Source: Papio anubis (taxonomy: Eukaryota; Chordata; Mammalia; Primates; Cercopithecidae). Taken from it: a DNA stretch of 64,000 bases. A program made the position numbers and the translations under genes. The stretch is from NCBI RefSeq assembly GCF_008728515.1, contig NC_044989.1, positions 78,269,754-78,333,753 of the forward strand, written 5' to 3'. This document shows positions 35,256-47,399 of this stretch, one piece after another (positions within the stretch are counted from its first letter, which is position 1; every line of letters starts with the position of its first letter). The notes beneath the pieces are model-generated. The model was not told the origin of the DNA. It saw nothing but the letters and a program-made list of their open reading frames with translations, and searched no databases.

Positions 35256-37220
35256 TTTCTACCATTTTTCCAGAGGAGAAAATGAATGTTCAGAGATATT
35301 TTGCTCAAGATCACTTACATAAAAGATGCCAGAAACTAAAATAAACTCAGATATTTCTCGGTCTAAATTAGGTTTCTTCACAGTAAACTGTGTTGCATCA
35401 CACAGTTCTAGTCAAACAGGCTGTTGTGACATAGAATCTAATTCAAATTTACTTAGAAAATAAAACAGTCTCCTCAACAATCAACATTCTAAACCTAATA
35501 TCTAGATACTTAATTCTTCAAAACTACTGGTGTTCACTTTATTCTGAGTCTGTAATGGTTTATAAATAAGCACAAATATTTAATGGCTATGAGCTACCCA
35601 CTTAAGATTAATGAACATGAAAATCCTTAATTTAATCAGCCCATTTAACATTTCCAAAGGGAAAAGAAATTATTAGTAGAATTTTTGATTCAGGCATATG
35701 TGTTGCTTCGTTGGTTCTCAGACTCACTCTTTTTACAAATATGATGAAATATTCTGCAACTATAATATTAATTTATATTAGAACACAATAGAATTGTAAT
35801 ACAGGTAGATGAGGTTCCTATAGAATAACTTTCTGCTTTTTAAAATAGACTGTGGTGGCTACTTTCAGAATTCTGGCTGAGGTTGTAACCTCAGATTCTG
35901 CGTTTAGAACATACTAAGATTCTAAGGGATAAAATCTCTGAAGATAAATGAGCCAGAAATATCACTTCTAACTAATATTACTATCATATCGCTTGGGACT
36001 GAAACACAGTATAAACTTACAGCAAGTTATTTAGGTAGATAAATGGATGATACAGGTAGGATGGTGGACTCCCTTCCCAGACTACTTACAGGTGTCATTA
36101 TTTTGGTGGCTCTTTATAAAGTGTATTTGAGATTCTGATGTGTCAATACTAAGTATGTATATTTCTCATGTGTAGCAAATCAGGGATATTTGGGGGCAAC
36201 AAGTTATAGAATCTTACTCTCAGTGGCCTAATAAAATCAGGTTTGTTTTTTCTCATATGATGAGAAGTCTATAAAACAGCTGTTGCTGAATTTGACAGAC
36301 TTGCTCTATGATGTCAGAGCTGTCATTGTTTTTCTCTGGTATCTATAACATGGCTTCTGTGGCTCTGCTCATCCATCATTAAAATCAAAGAACAGGAGGG
36401 AAGGCCTTCACTAATTTATTATGATTATGATTATGATTATTTTATATCTTTAAGAAAGTAAAGCCTTCTCATACCCACCCTAAATGTCCCTTAACTCGTA
36501 TACCTGTGGCAGAGGAGGGTTACATAAGCCGTTCAAATGAAGCTGATAAAATGAGCAAAGAATGCTAAAGATTCCCTTAGAATTGCCACAACTCTTTAAC
36601 TGTTCTGGACACAAATATTGTTTTGTTAGTCTGTAAAACGGAGACGTAGATGTGACAAAAACTGCCACGTACAAGTTGAGTGGCATTGTCATGTCATAGA
36701 TTTACCCAGTGAAGATTAATATATTTATTTCAAAGCAAAACAAAACCTCAAGTGAAAGTGACATACCATCTCTTCTGTCATATTCTATTTGATAGAAGAA
36801 AGTCATCAAATCCAGTCCATCTGCAAGGGGAAGAAATTAGACAACAGCATGAATACCTGGAGGCAGGGATTATTTGGAGCCATTTTCAAGGTTGCCTATC
36901 ACACTGGAAAAAGAGAGAAAACATTTTGTTTGAAAAATAACATCTTGAAAAATGGCATATAGTTGAATCTAAGCAATATGCCAAAATGTGTTACCTTTTA
37001 ACAGGGCATTTAGCCCTCTTCACAACTATAGTGATCCCTTGTTCTCATTTTAGGTAGTAATCTTGTCATTCTATTTATTGAGTTTTCTTCTGTTTTTGCT
37101 GGGTTTATTAAATTTTCATTCCTGCATTGAAAAAATATTCTGTGTCCTATTTGTAGACACATTGTACTAATAATTGTTTAAAAATTTTACCAAACTGATT
37201 TTAATTTATATTATAATGAT
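35256..37220. other. unassigned AT-rich DNA
   Basis: No exon or confident repeat was recognised. A short ATTATG repeat lies at about 36418-36440. The piece at 36215-36400 looks repeat-like in composition, but I could not name it. Confidence 0.35.
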
Positions 37221-37228
37221 TAGGAATG

Positions 37229-37517
37229 GGTCAGGTATAGTGGGTCATGCCTATAATCCCATCTTTGAGAGGCCAAGGAAAGGGGATACCTGGAGCCTAG
37301 GAGTTTGAGACCAGCCTGAGCAACACAGTGAAACCCCATCTCTAAAAAAATTAAGAAAAATTTAGCCTGGCATGGTGTTGCATAATTGTAGCCCAAGCTA
37401 ATCAGAGGCTGAGGTGAGAGGATTGAGCCCAGAAGGTCAAGGTTACAGCAAGCTGTGATCATTTCACTGTACTCCAAACTGACGAACAGAGCAAGACCTG
37501 GTCTCTAAATAAATAAA
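37229..37517 (+). mobile_element. AluJ-like element
   Basis: A two-arm Alu with high divergence: GTCAGGTATAGTGGGTCATG, GAGTTTGAGACCAGCCTGAG, then GGCTGAGGTGAGAGGATTGA, ending in an AAATAAATAAATA tail. Flanks TAGGAATG at 37221-37228 and 37518-37525 are a perfect 8-bp duplication. The 85-codon minus-strand frame (37220-37477) is Alu antisense. Confidence 0.94.
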
Positions 37518-37840
37518 TAGGAATGAACAATTTATATTACAACCACAAACAAAATACACCATTTTTTCTCCATCATTTCATCCCATTCTATAGTTCCATT
37601 GCCAAATCAGAATTTAATTTGAATTAATTTATACTTTTTTTTCATTATTATTATTGAGCTTTGGCTATTGTTTTTCTTCTACTTTAAACCCCTTTCCTTA
37701 CAAGTATATCAAACTTCACAGCCACCTTTTCAACAATTATTACTTAATCTAAGATAAAGCTAACACTCATATAGATTTTACCAAATTAACTTCTACTCAT
37801 CCTCAAAATCTCACATATAAACACACATAATCTTCTCAGT

Positions 37841-38130
37841 GGCCAGTGGCTCACACCTGTAATCCCAGCACACTGAGAGGCCAAGGCAAGTAGATAACCT
37901 GAGGTCGGAAGTTGGAGACCAGCCTCACCAACATGGTGAAAACCCAGCTCTACTAAAAATACAAAAAATTAACCAGGCGCCTGTAATCTCAGCTACTCAG
38001 GAGACTGAGGCAGGAGAATCACTTGAACCCAGGAGGCGGAGGTTGCAGTGAGCTGAGATCGCACCATTGCATTCAAGCCTGGGCAACAAGAGTGAAACTC
38101 CATCTCAAAACAAACAAACAAACAAAAAAC
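37841..38130 (+). mobile_element. AluS-like element with short internal deletion
   Basis: It runs GGCCAGTGGCTCACACCTGT to CAACAAGAGTGAAACTCCAT with a (CAAA)n tail. The stretch between AACCAGGC and GCCTGTAATCTCAGCTAC is shortened by about 12 bp. Flanking CTTCTCAG appears on both sides (before 37841 and after the tail), consistent with a target duplication. Confidence 0.93.
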
Positions 38131-39056
38131 TAACATAAAAACTTCTCAGAGAGAAATTTCCTTCCCACTAATTAAAATTAGTTCTGTCTATTACAAGATT
38201 TTATGGAACTATGTCCTTTCCCTTCATGGAACTTATCCCCATTTATATTTATGGATATATTTTATAATTGTTTGATTAATTTTGTTCTTCCCACCAGCCT
38301 GTAGGCTTGAACTGTGCCTGTTTTTGTTCACAATAGTATCTGCAGTATCTGTAGTGTTTGGAAGTGTGAAGATGCTCATAAACATTCTGAGTAAATAAGT
38401 ACATGAATTTTGATTATCAAAAAACTAAAACTAAGCCACTTTACAGTTACATGTGGAAAAAGATTTATTTCAAGGAATTGGATAAATTTCACAAATAGAT
38501 GCTTGAAAAGTGCATTGATTCCTCATAACACAACAGAGTTCATTTTTTTTTTTTTTAGAATAGAAATGGAACTCAAAATGTGGGCAGGGAATTACTATCA
38601 CTATCCTGTTTTCTACAAAAGAACAAGTATATGGATTACTTAGATCATTTGAATTATTGTAGAAGTACATTTTTTTTTTCTTTGTTCTGTTTTAGGTCTA
38701 ACTTAAAATTATGCTGAGGACATTTTAGTTTATTTTCTCTTATTCTCCTTTTTCAGTGGAGAACAATTACACTTTATTACAAATCCTGAATATGTACATT
38801 ATTACTGTCATTTTACAGATTATCTATCAAAGTATATGGGAAATCGTTATCTTTCTTCTTTGAAGACCTATTTTATATGACCTTGAACAGTTATTTTCAT
38901 TTTATCTTTCATGCATATCACATTCATCAAATATGTGCCCTGAAGCAAGATCAATTCAAATATTTAAATATTATTTTATACCCTTTGCATATTTGATGCT
39001 ATTTCATTTAGCTGCAATGTTATTCCAATACTGTATATAAGCTTTATTATTCCTTT
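38131..39056. other. unassigned AT-rich DNA
   Basis: No family or gene was recognised. T runs are present at 38542-38555 and 38671-38679. Confidence 0.35.
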
Positions 39057-39260
39057 TCTCATTCATGCACTTATCTATTCATTTTTTTCATACATTTGTA
39101 AATTTGTAGATCCAGCTAATAATATACATTGAATCCTTTTCCCGACCACTTTGTATCAGACACTTTGCTAATAATAACAGATGGAGAAATGATTAGGGCA
39201 CAGACCTCATTATGAAGAATTTCTCAATCTTGTAGGAGAGCCAGATGTGTAAATTCTGAT
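39057..39260 (-). mobile_element. probable L2 LINE 3' end
   Basis: The plus strand resembles a diverged antisense L2 tail: ATTCATGCACTTATCTATTC, TTTGTATCAGACACTTTGC and a GACCTCATTATGAAG block in the usual L2 order. Divergence is high. Confidence 0.4.
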
Positions 39261-39651
39261 GCAAATGCCAGAAAACAATTTGTATAGTTGAAGTATGGCC
39301 ATTACAGTGCTTACATGAGAGGAGTAGGTCATGCCTCTTTTAGAGTTAAAGGAGAGTACAGAGGGGAAGTGAAATTCAAGCTAATAATTAGAGAAAAGGA
39401 CTCTTTAGCAAGTGATAAAGTTCACAGAAAGCACTTAAGAAATAGAAAAATATTCATGATATATTTATCTAACATTGATAGGTCATGTTAGAAAACCAAT
39501 GGAAATTAGAGTGCAGTTCATAAGAACATTTAATTATAAGCATGATTTGTGATGTATTTTTGGACTGGGGTATAAATATCTCAGAGTCATGATACATTTG
39601 GACTATGTCCTTAAGGGGTGTAAAGTTACCATTTGCTTTCTGGTAATTGAG
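39261..39651. other. unassigned DNA upstream of the MaLR provirus
   Basis: No repeat or gene was recognised. The 67-codon frame at 39288-39491 has no recognisable domain. Confidence 0.35.
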
Positions 39652-39656
39652 GTAAT

Positions 39657-39803
39657 TTTATGAGTTTCCTGGACTATTGAAACAAATTGCCACAAACTTA
39701 GTAGCTTAAAACAACATGAATTTGTCTTACATTTCTGGAGGTCAGAGGTCTAATATCATGATGTTTGCAGGTTTTTTTTTTTTTTGTTTTTTTTTTGGGG
39801 AAA

Positions 39804-39844
<41 letters not shown>

Positions 39845-40143
39845 CAGTGTCTAGAGCCCATCTACATTCCATTATTCATGATCTTTCCTCCATCTTCAAA
39901 GTACATCACTCCAATCTCTGGTTCCCTCAACACATCATTTTTCTGTAGTTAAATCTCCCTTTATCTTTCTATTACAAGGATACTTGTCATTGTATTAGAT
40001 GCATCAGTCCTATCTGGTAGAATCTCCCCATCTCAAGATATTTAATCACATCTATAAAGTTCCTATTGCTACTTAAAGTAACATAATGATAGATTATGAG
40101 GATTAGTTCATGGATATGCTGGGGGTCACTAATTAGCCTAATA
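39657..40143 (-). repeat. 3' LTR of the MaLR provirus
   Basis: The plus strand starts with a TTTATGAGTTTCCTGG block, then CACAAACTTAGTAGCTTAAA, TTTCTGGAGGTCAGAGG, CATCTTCAAAG, AATCTCCCCATCTCAAG and TAGCCTAATAGAG. These are MLT1 LTR landmarks in reverse. A low-complexity T-rich insertion (39772-39844) interrupts it. Confidence 0.82.
39771..39844. repeat. interrupted poly(T) tract in the LTR
   Basis: T14, one G, T10, then GGGGAAACCC, then T38. Nothing in MLT1 LTRs explains this block. It is probably slippage plus an insertion, or an assembly fault. Confidence 0.9.
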
Positions 40144-41657
40144 GAGTCTGTCCACAGGCCCAACAAAATTCAGATCCATTCCTAATGTAAAATACCTTCA
40201 CTCCATTCCAACATCCCTGAACAGTTCAACCAATTACAACATCAACTCAAGGTCCAAAACTTCACCTACATCATTTCAAGAGTCCCACATCTCATTATCC
40301 GTCTTTTCTAAATCAGGTATGGGTGAGAATCTGGGTATAAACAAATGTCTAGCAAAATTCCACACAATTTCTATACCTGTGAAGCTGTAAAACAGATTAT
40401 CTGCTCCCAAAATACTATAATGGGGCAGTAATAATATAAGAGTTATAGACATCCCCATTCAAAAAGGAGAAAATGGAAGAAAGGAGTCACCAGTCCCGAG
40501 CAAATTTAAAATCTAACCAGACAAACTCTCTCAGGTTTTAAGGACTAGAAATAATCTGTGGCTGTCATTTTCATCCCCTGTGTCCAAGTTTCACCCACCA
40601 AGATTCACCGCTGTGGCCCTCAGCTTAACCCTCTGTGCCCAAGGCTCTGACCTCTGAGTCATTATTTATTTATTTATTTTTTCTTTTTTCATAAAGGGTA
40701 GCATCTGTTTGCAGCTGAGTCGTTTTATCAACCTGTTTCCCGACTGCAGAATTTTGGTAATCTGATGACGTCCATTCATTTTGCCCCCTGTCTGTTTCTT
40801 TCGATTGATGCTGATAATATTTCTGCTGCTATCCTCAAGAACATTGTAAAGTTCCCATGTATGTCCTAGGGATTCCTGCCATTAGACAAGAAGCTTCTCC
40901 ACAGATTTGTCCTAGATTATATCATTTCTACTTTTGGCTTCTACTGAGATGGCTGAAGGGATCCATGTGTTATATGATCCCTTCAAAGAGTCTTCTGTGT
41001 GACTGAATATCGTGACCTTTTGTCCTTGTCAGGCATTAAAAAGGTTGTCAGTCACCGTCTTGGCTTTCTTTCCTGAGGATAATTTTCTGACAGTAAATTT
41101 CCCAATTTTATTCTTTTGCAATTTAGATCAGCTGAGGACTTCCCAAATAATCAAGCCCTGATTCCCCTTAGCATGTTTTCCTCAATTTATATTTCCTCTC
41201 TTATTTTACCATAAGCACGAAGAAGAAACTAGGGTACACCTTTAATATTTTCCTAGGAAATCTCAGCTTACAAATTTTGCTTTCCATGTAACTAGTAAGC
41301 AATTCAGCTAAGAGTCTGGCACTTTATAACAAAGATCTCCTTTTTTCCAGTTCCTAATGACATATTCACTCATTTCTGAGCCCTCAGCAGTGGGTCTAGC
41401 ATCCATGTTTCCTACTAACTGTCTGCTTCTCTAAGATAATATAGTTTTCCTTTATCATGCATCTACTCCCTCGGGGCCTTCATGGACAAAATCTTTATTA
41501 TCCATAATTCTGCTAACAGTCTGTTCAAGGCAATATAGACTTTTTCCATTGTGTTTTTGAAAATTCTTCTAGACTCTACCCATGGACCAATCCCAAAGCC
41601 ACTTCTACATTTTTGGGTATTTATTACAGCAGCATTCCACTTCCAGGTACTAAAATC
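40144..41657 (-). mobile_element. MaLR internal region
   Basis: Read in reverse, this is THE1/MST-like internal sequence. Recognisable plus-strand blocks are AAATGTCTAGCAAAATTCCA, TGAAGCTGTAAAACAGATTA, ATGGGGCAGTAATAATATAA, and near the right end CCAAAGCCACTTCTACATTT followed by GGTATTTATTACAGCAGCA. The region is non-coding in MaLR elements apart from ancient gag-like traces. Open frames of 60-92 codons here lack recognisable motifs. Confidence 0.78.
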
Positions 41658-42163
41658 TGTACTAGGTTCCTGTTGCCACCGTAACAAAATACCCCAGACT
41701 AAGTAGCTTACTCCAAACAACATAAATTGATTCTCTTTCATTTCCGGGGTTTGTAAGTCAAAAATTATGATGTTGGTAGGTTTGCTTTCCTTCTGGAGAT
41801 TTCAGGGAAGAATCTATTTCCTTGTCTTTCCAACCTCAAAAGACCACCTGCATTGCTTGGCTCAGGTGTTCTTCTACTTCTTTCAAAGTGTGTCACATCA
41901 ACCTTTGGTTCCAGCATCACATCTTATTTATTATTTGTTTATTTTTGTAGTGAAGTCTTCCTCTGACTCTCTCTTATAATGACACCTGTGACTACATTGA
42001 GCCCACTGAATAACCTAGAATGATCTCCCAACCTCAAGATCATTAACATAATCATATCTGAAAAGTTCATTTAGTCATGTAAAGGAAGGTATCCACAAAT
42101 TCTAAAGATGAGGGCATGGGCATTGGGGTGGTGGTGGTGAAGAATTGTATTCAGCCTAGCATA
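41658..42163 (-). repeat. 5' LTR of the MaLR provirus
   Basis: The plus strand begins TGTACTAGGTTCCTGTTGCC and continues ACAAAATACCCCAGACTAAG, CCTTCTGGAGATTTCAGGGA, TCCCAACCTCAAGATCA, ending ATTCAGCCTAGCATA. It corresponds to the left LTR block by block. It lacks the poly(T) insertion of the partner LTR. Confidence 0.84.
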
Positions 42164-42168
42164 GTAAC

Positions 42169-45100
42169 TTATGAGCAATTTCAATGTTGAGAATGACAAC
42201 GTTGGTTACAAAGTAGAGAGTGGACTGGAATTTCAAGAATGTGGCAGGGAAATATATTAGGATACTGTTTGTATACCTCAGAAAGAGAAATTATCTATTA
42301 TTCAACAAATATGTGCCTCAATGGAACCATATTTAGGATAAAAATAATCTCTATTAGGAACTTCTTTTCTGTTACCCTTCACAAAATGTGATGAAGTAAT
42401 GAAGCCATGAGTAATAAAGGGAGAAGAATAAAATATGGCACTAGAATTTTTAGGTTTAGATATTAAGTAAATGATTGTCATTTACTAGCAGCTAGATTTT
42501 TGGTGTACTATGCCATATTATTTTAAAAAAAAACATTAAAATGAACATGTTAATATGATTAAAATAGGTTATTCAAACAGGGCAGGAACCATGTTAATTT
42601 TGTTAGACAGTAAAATACTAAGGTTGGCACAAAAGACTCTGTCCATCAGCTTGCAGTTCCCTCTAGATTTTTGTTTTTCTTTCATTTATGTTGCTGAGGT
42701 ATTCTAATATTCTAGTTAATGAAGCGTTGTTTAACCACTATGCATATTCTTACTATTCTCATGTACACATGTGTATGTGTGTCTGTGCATATTATTGAAC
42801 AAAGTTAGATTTTTAATACTTTACCTTTCCCAAAATTGCCATGCAGGTTATATTTAATGTTCTGTTTGCTTAGTTTTGATATATTATTGATGCTGGATGT
42901 TGAGGAAAATAAATACAGTAGTATCCTGGCTCCAGGGTCTGGTATTGCTCACATATAATGAGGGACTTGTGAATGCTAATTGCACATTGCTATGTTTCAT
43001 AAATTCTGGGGGTTGGTAAGGAAAAGGTTATTCGTTTTTATCTGTCAGAGGTGATTAAGATGACCGAATTCCACTTGAGGTTCCTGAAGCATGAGCATAC
43101 TTCTTCAGTTACTTACGGCAAACTACCCTACTGCCGGATACGGGGAGTGCCATATCTGTGAAGATACTATTACCTTTCTCTGAGCAGTGTAACTGCTCAC
43201 CTGAATGTGAAAGGTGGGTAGTTAAGGTGATAATAATTGGCTGAATTGGGAGAGAATTGTGGGAGATCTTTCATTCTTGAAGCGGGAGTGACTTCATTAT
43301 TTTTGCATAAATGTACTCATATTTTTTAGCTTGCAGTTTCCCTTGTGGTATCTATTTCTAAAGTTTTTCCCTGCAACACATAGTCAAAAATCTCTTAAAA
43401 TTATGCATATAAAACTAGTATCTGATTCAGTACTTCTGAGCTTCCTAGACTGTAGTTATAGATTTTTCAAAGACAACAGGAGAACATTAGTCTGAAGCAT
43501 ACATAAAATATGTTTCCATGTTAGGTTCTTACTGTTGTTGAAATTTAAAGATCACAACACTTGATAAAACTCCCAATTTTCCTCCATTTTTGGAAAAGTA
43601 CTATTAAATAAAGTATTTTTCAATTTAGACCCATAAAGCAGAGTCTCATTTATTTGGGTGTTGCAATAAAAATATAGGTAGTCTGGAGTAGGTTTCTTTT
43701 TTTCTCTGTTCCTTATTAATTGTAGAGTGGAGTAAATACGTTATGAACCCCACAAGGACCAATTTCCATAGGACCTAATGTTCACTAGACCCCATTAATT
43801 CGGGACCAATACAAAAGGATGTTATATGATCTCACTGTGTGCTTTAGAATGATCAAAGGTTCACCACAGCAAGTATCTAGCATGGCACCTTAAAAGGATT
43901 AGTTTAACACCTTTTGCTATTGGAGTTGGAGTGAGAATTCACAACTACTCAGTTCCTTGTATAGATTGCATTGATATGGCCACATTTAGCTATGTGGAGT
44001 TTTTCTATCATTTTTGTTTAGAATCCCTTTTATTTTTGCCTATGGGAATTATTTGTTCCTTGTGATATTTATATGTATTATGTGTTCTTTGTGAAACCCT
44101 TAGGTGGCCAACCATGAGACCGCGGCTGCTTCTATGTTCCTCACGTCTTCATATTAAGCTTACAGGGGACCCCTGAATTTCCATTGTATTGTCATCACAG
44201 GGTTTTGAAGCAACTTGTATTTCTTTAACCATATTTATGTAACATAAATATCCATTTTTGGTCCACATTTAAAGTTTAAAAATCTATTATAATTCCAATG
44301 AGCAGTACACCCAAACACAGGACATTCAGAGTGCAAGCAGTTAAGACAGATATGGAAAACAAATATGGTGGTTAGCACAAAGTTATTTGAAAGGTAGATG
44401 AACATCAATATTGGTAATACTTCACCATTCAACTGTCCATTTGTTTAGGCAATAAATAGTTATTGGGTTATTACAATAAAAGGCAAGCACTTTCCCCTTA
44501 GGTAGCAGATGAGTTCTTATATCTGTATTTTTTAAAGAAACATTGTAATTCTTACAAAAACTGCTATTTTAATGAACTATGTGAATCTAGCTTCCAAAGA
44601 TGTGAGAGAAAGGCAGACTAAAGCCAAGACCTATAATTAACTGCATGCTTATTTGCTAAAATAAATGTGCAATTCTCACCTCTTTCTCTGAATGGAGTTA
44701 CTGGGACTACTATCATTAAAGTGCCATTTCAGTCCTATCATTATAGAAATAATAAGAAACAAGTTCTGGAATCTGCTTTTCTCTTCATTTTAGGGGTAAT
44801 TTATTGGTGGAAGCAGAAGTTATTTTTAGATGCACTAAATTCTTACATAGTGATACCTACATATATTTTAAGTACACATAATATGTGGTCATTTCGAATA
44901 ATAGCTTAGGTAAAAATAATAATTTACACATGATTAACTTGCTTTATCAGACAACATAATTGAGTTTTATTTTAAGTTCAGTTATAATGCAGTAAAAATT
45001 GATTTACTATTTCAGTTTCTATAATTTACTCATTTTTCCATAATAGTGAACATTGAATATTTTTGAGCATTTCTTACAGCTTAATACTGGTTTCTAATGA

Positions 45101-45944
45101 GTGCATGCCTCTTGCAGGCTACTGGTTCCTAGGCCTCTCTTCTTTGTCTTTGTTGTTTCTTATTCTACATGATTTCTCTTCCATTCTTACGGACCTGCTA
45201 CCTAAGAGTTGTGCAGTGCCCAAATGGTATCATCAATCAAGGGTTTTCTGCTATCCAGCTATTCTTGGGAAATCCAGAGTCACATCAAAATGTGCAAACC
45301 TTTATTATATGCTATCCATTTAGCTGGGATCTCTAATGGAACAAGGGATATACCTTAATAAATATGAAAATAAGCTCCAAGACAGAGCTTATCCTACAGA
45401 GATAAAGATTTACACACACGTATTTTAAACTAAACTCAAAATATTCTAAAATAAACTTATTATTATTCTGGCTTACTTGCTATTCTTTTATTCTTCATTG
45501 TTTCATGTGTTTCAGAAAAGAAAAGGAAATGACTACCTTTTTCAGTTGTTGCTCAGAGGAACTAAGATGAGAACTATAGATTGGATTTGGCAACTGGGAA
45601 TCTCATTGGTGATCTTTGAACACAGAATAAAAAGTACACTGTGGAGACAAAAGTTTGACTGATGTGACTATTAAACAGAGTTGGAAATAAGATAATAGAG
45701 ACAGCAAAACATTAAGTCTTCAAGTTGTTTCACCACAGAAGACAGCATAAAAGTAAGAAACCAACTGGTAAATAATCTAGGTTCAAAAGACTGGTTTTTT
45801 TTCTTTAAGACCATAAATATTACAGTTATTATTACACAGATTTTAAAAAGTAGAAAGAAAAATATAGGTTATACTGTAGAGTGGGATATTATCACAGAGG
45901 AAAGGTGATTTAGTGAAAATATGAGAATTATATTCTCATATATA
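42169..45944. other. unassigned AT-rich DNA
   Basis: About 3.8 kb without a recognised gene or confident repeat. Open frames up to 86 codons (45063-45323) show no known domain. A short TAAGGTTGGCACAAAAG at about 42611-42627 recalls a MADE1/mariner end but is too short to call. Confidence 0.4.
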
Positions 45945-45950
45945 GGAAGG

Positions 45951-46439
45951 TGTTGGGAGCAAGCCCCCCAAAGTCTGGCCATAAACTGGCCCACAAACTG
46001 GCCATAAACGAAATCTGTGCAGCACTGTGATATGTCCATAATGGCGCTAACGCCCAAGCTTGAAGGTTGTGGGTTTAGGGGAATGAGGGCAAGGAACACT
46101 TGGCCCTCCCAGGGCAGAAAACCGCTTAAGGCATTCTTAAGCCACAAACAAAAGCCTGAGTGATCTGTGTCTTAAGGGCGTATTCCTGCTGCAATTAACT
46201 CTGCCCATCCCTTCATTTCCCTTAAGGGATACTTTTAGTTAATTTAATATCTATAGAAACAATGTTAATGACTGGTTTGCTGTTAATAAATATGTGGGTA
46301 AATCTCTGTTTGGGACTCTCAGCTCTGAAGGCTGTGAGACCCCTGATTCCCCACTTCACACGTCTATATTTCTGCGTGTGTGTCTTTAATTCCTCTAGTG
46401 CTGCTGGGTTAGGGTCTCCCCACCGAGCTGGTCTCGGCA
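45951..46439 (+). mobile_element. solo ERVK-type LTR (MER9/HERVK9-like)
   Basis: The LTR starts TGTTGGGAGCAAGCCCCCCA and ends GAGCTGGTCTCGGCA. It is flanked by a perfect 6-bp duplication, GGAAGG (45945-45950 and 46440-46445), as expected for ERVK. A poly(A) signal AATAAA lies near 46286, and GTCTTTAATTCCTCTAG is in U5. The sequence is little eroded. No internal sequence is present, so the two LTRs of a former provirus recombined to one. The MER9/HERVK9 name is from memory and less certain than the class. Overlapping frames of 62-92 codons are LTR artefacts. Confidence 0.85.
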
Positions 46440-46445
46440 GGAAGG

Positions 46446-47044
46446 GGTAGAAAGATGCTGTGTGGAACAAGGACAGCAACTGCCTCACTTCTAGACACGG
46501 TAGTATGTAGAGTGTATATAAAATAGTATTTTCTTGAGAGAGTCATTGAAAACAGTGTAGTGAGGGGAAAACAAACTTTCACAGATACGACTAAAGATGT
46601 TACAGGATCGTTTGATCATGAATTATAAATTGGAGTATTTGGGGGTTCATAAGAGGTTAGTGATTGAGTCACATGATCCGCTGTAAAGAGCCAGAGATAA
46701 ACAGTCTGAAAGATAAAATAGAAGCAAGGAGGATTCTTCCTGGGGAGATTGGAGTGATCAGAAATATTTGTGATGGCATTGGTTAGACCAGAAGGCTTCC
46801 TTGGGGGAGTGAAAAATTAATGGTAAATGTAGCCTACTTTATTGACACGTCTCTTTGTCAGTTTATAGCAATGGTGCTAACAATATTGGGGATAGGAGTT
46901 GCATTTGCTTTTTCTACATTTTTGCTATGGCAAGAGGCTATCTGACCCCATCTTTGGCTGAAATGGGGAAGGAGAGTTACAAAATAGTATATAATTATTT
47001 TTCATTGGCACCCATTGCCCTGACTTCTTCATGCTCTGTGGATT
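46446..47044. other. unassigned DNA
   Basis: No repeat or gene was recognised between the ERVK LTR and the AluYR. Confidence 0.35.
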
Positions 47045-47056
47045 AAGAAAGTTCTT

Positions 47057-47362
47057 GGCCGGGCGTGGTGGCTCAAGCCTGTAATCCCAGCACTTTGGGA
47101 GGCTGAGATGGGTGGATCACGAGGTCAGGAGATCAAGACCGTCCTGGCTAACACAGTGAAACCCCGTCTCTACTAAAAAATACAAAAAACTAGCCAGGCG
47201 AGGTGGCGGGTGCCTGTAGTCCCAGCTACTTGGGAGGCTGAGGTAGGAGAATGGCCTGAACCCCGGAGGCAGAGCTTGCAGTGAGCCGAGATCCGGCCAC
47301 TGCACTCCAGCCTGGGCGACAGAGTGAGACTCCATCTCAAAAAAAAAAAAAAAAAAAAAAAG
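47057..47362 (+). mobile_element. young AluY, Old World monkey AluYR-like
   Basis: A full-length Alu with little divergence and an A22 tail. It has GGCTCAAGCCTGTAATCC (human AluY usually has CTCACGCC), ACTAAAAAATACAAAAAACT, GGCGAGGTGGCGGG and GCCGAGATCCGGCCACTGCA (human AluY usually has GATCGCGCC). I associate this combination with AluYR subfamilies of Old World monkeys. Flanks AAGAAAGTTCTT (47045-47056) and AAGAATGTTCTT (47363-47374) form a 12-bp duplication with one difference. Confidence 0.93.
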
Positions 47363-47399
47363 AAGAATGTTCTTAATTTCATAGGGTGCTTTCTTGAAT

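Larger units (their letters stand above)
39657..42163 (-). mobile_element. MaLR provirus with two LTRs (MLT1/MST group), antisense
   Basis: Two related LTRs in the same minus orientation (39657-40143 and 41658-42163) enclose about 1.5 kb of MaLR internal sequence. Read on the minus strand, the left LTR is the 3' LTR and the right one the 5' LTR. Flanks GTAAT (39652-39656) and GTAAC (42164-42168) agree at four of five bases with a 5-bp duplication. MaLRs are nonautonomous ERVL relatives that depended on ERVL enzymes; no coding frame of note survives. Most MaLR loci are solo LTRs, so the complete arrangement is informative. Confidence 0.85.

Noticed and set aside
36215..36400. Possible DNA transposon or LTR piece
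   Set aside because: The composition seemed repeat-like but I could not anchor it to any family landmarks.
42611..42627. MADE1/mariner terminal repeat
   Set aside because: Only about 17 bp resemble the family and no partner repeat or TA duplication was found.
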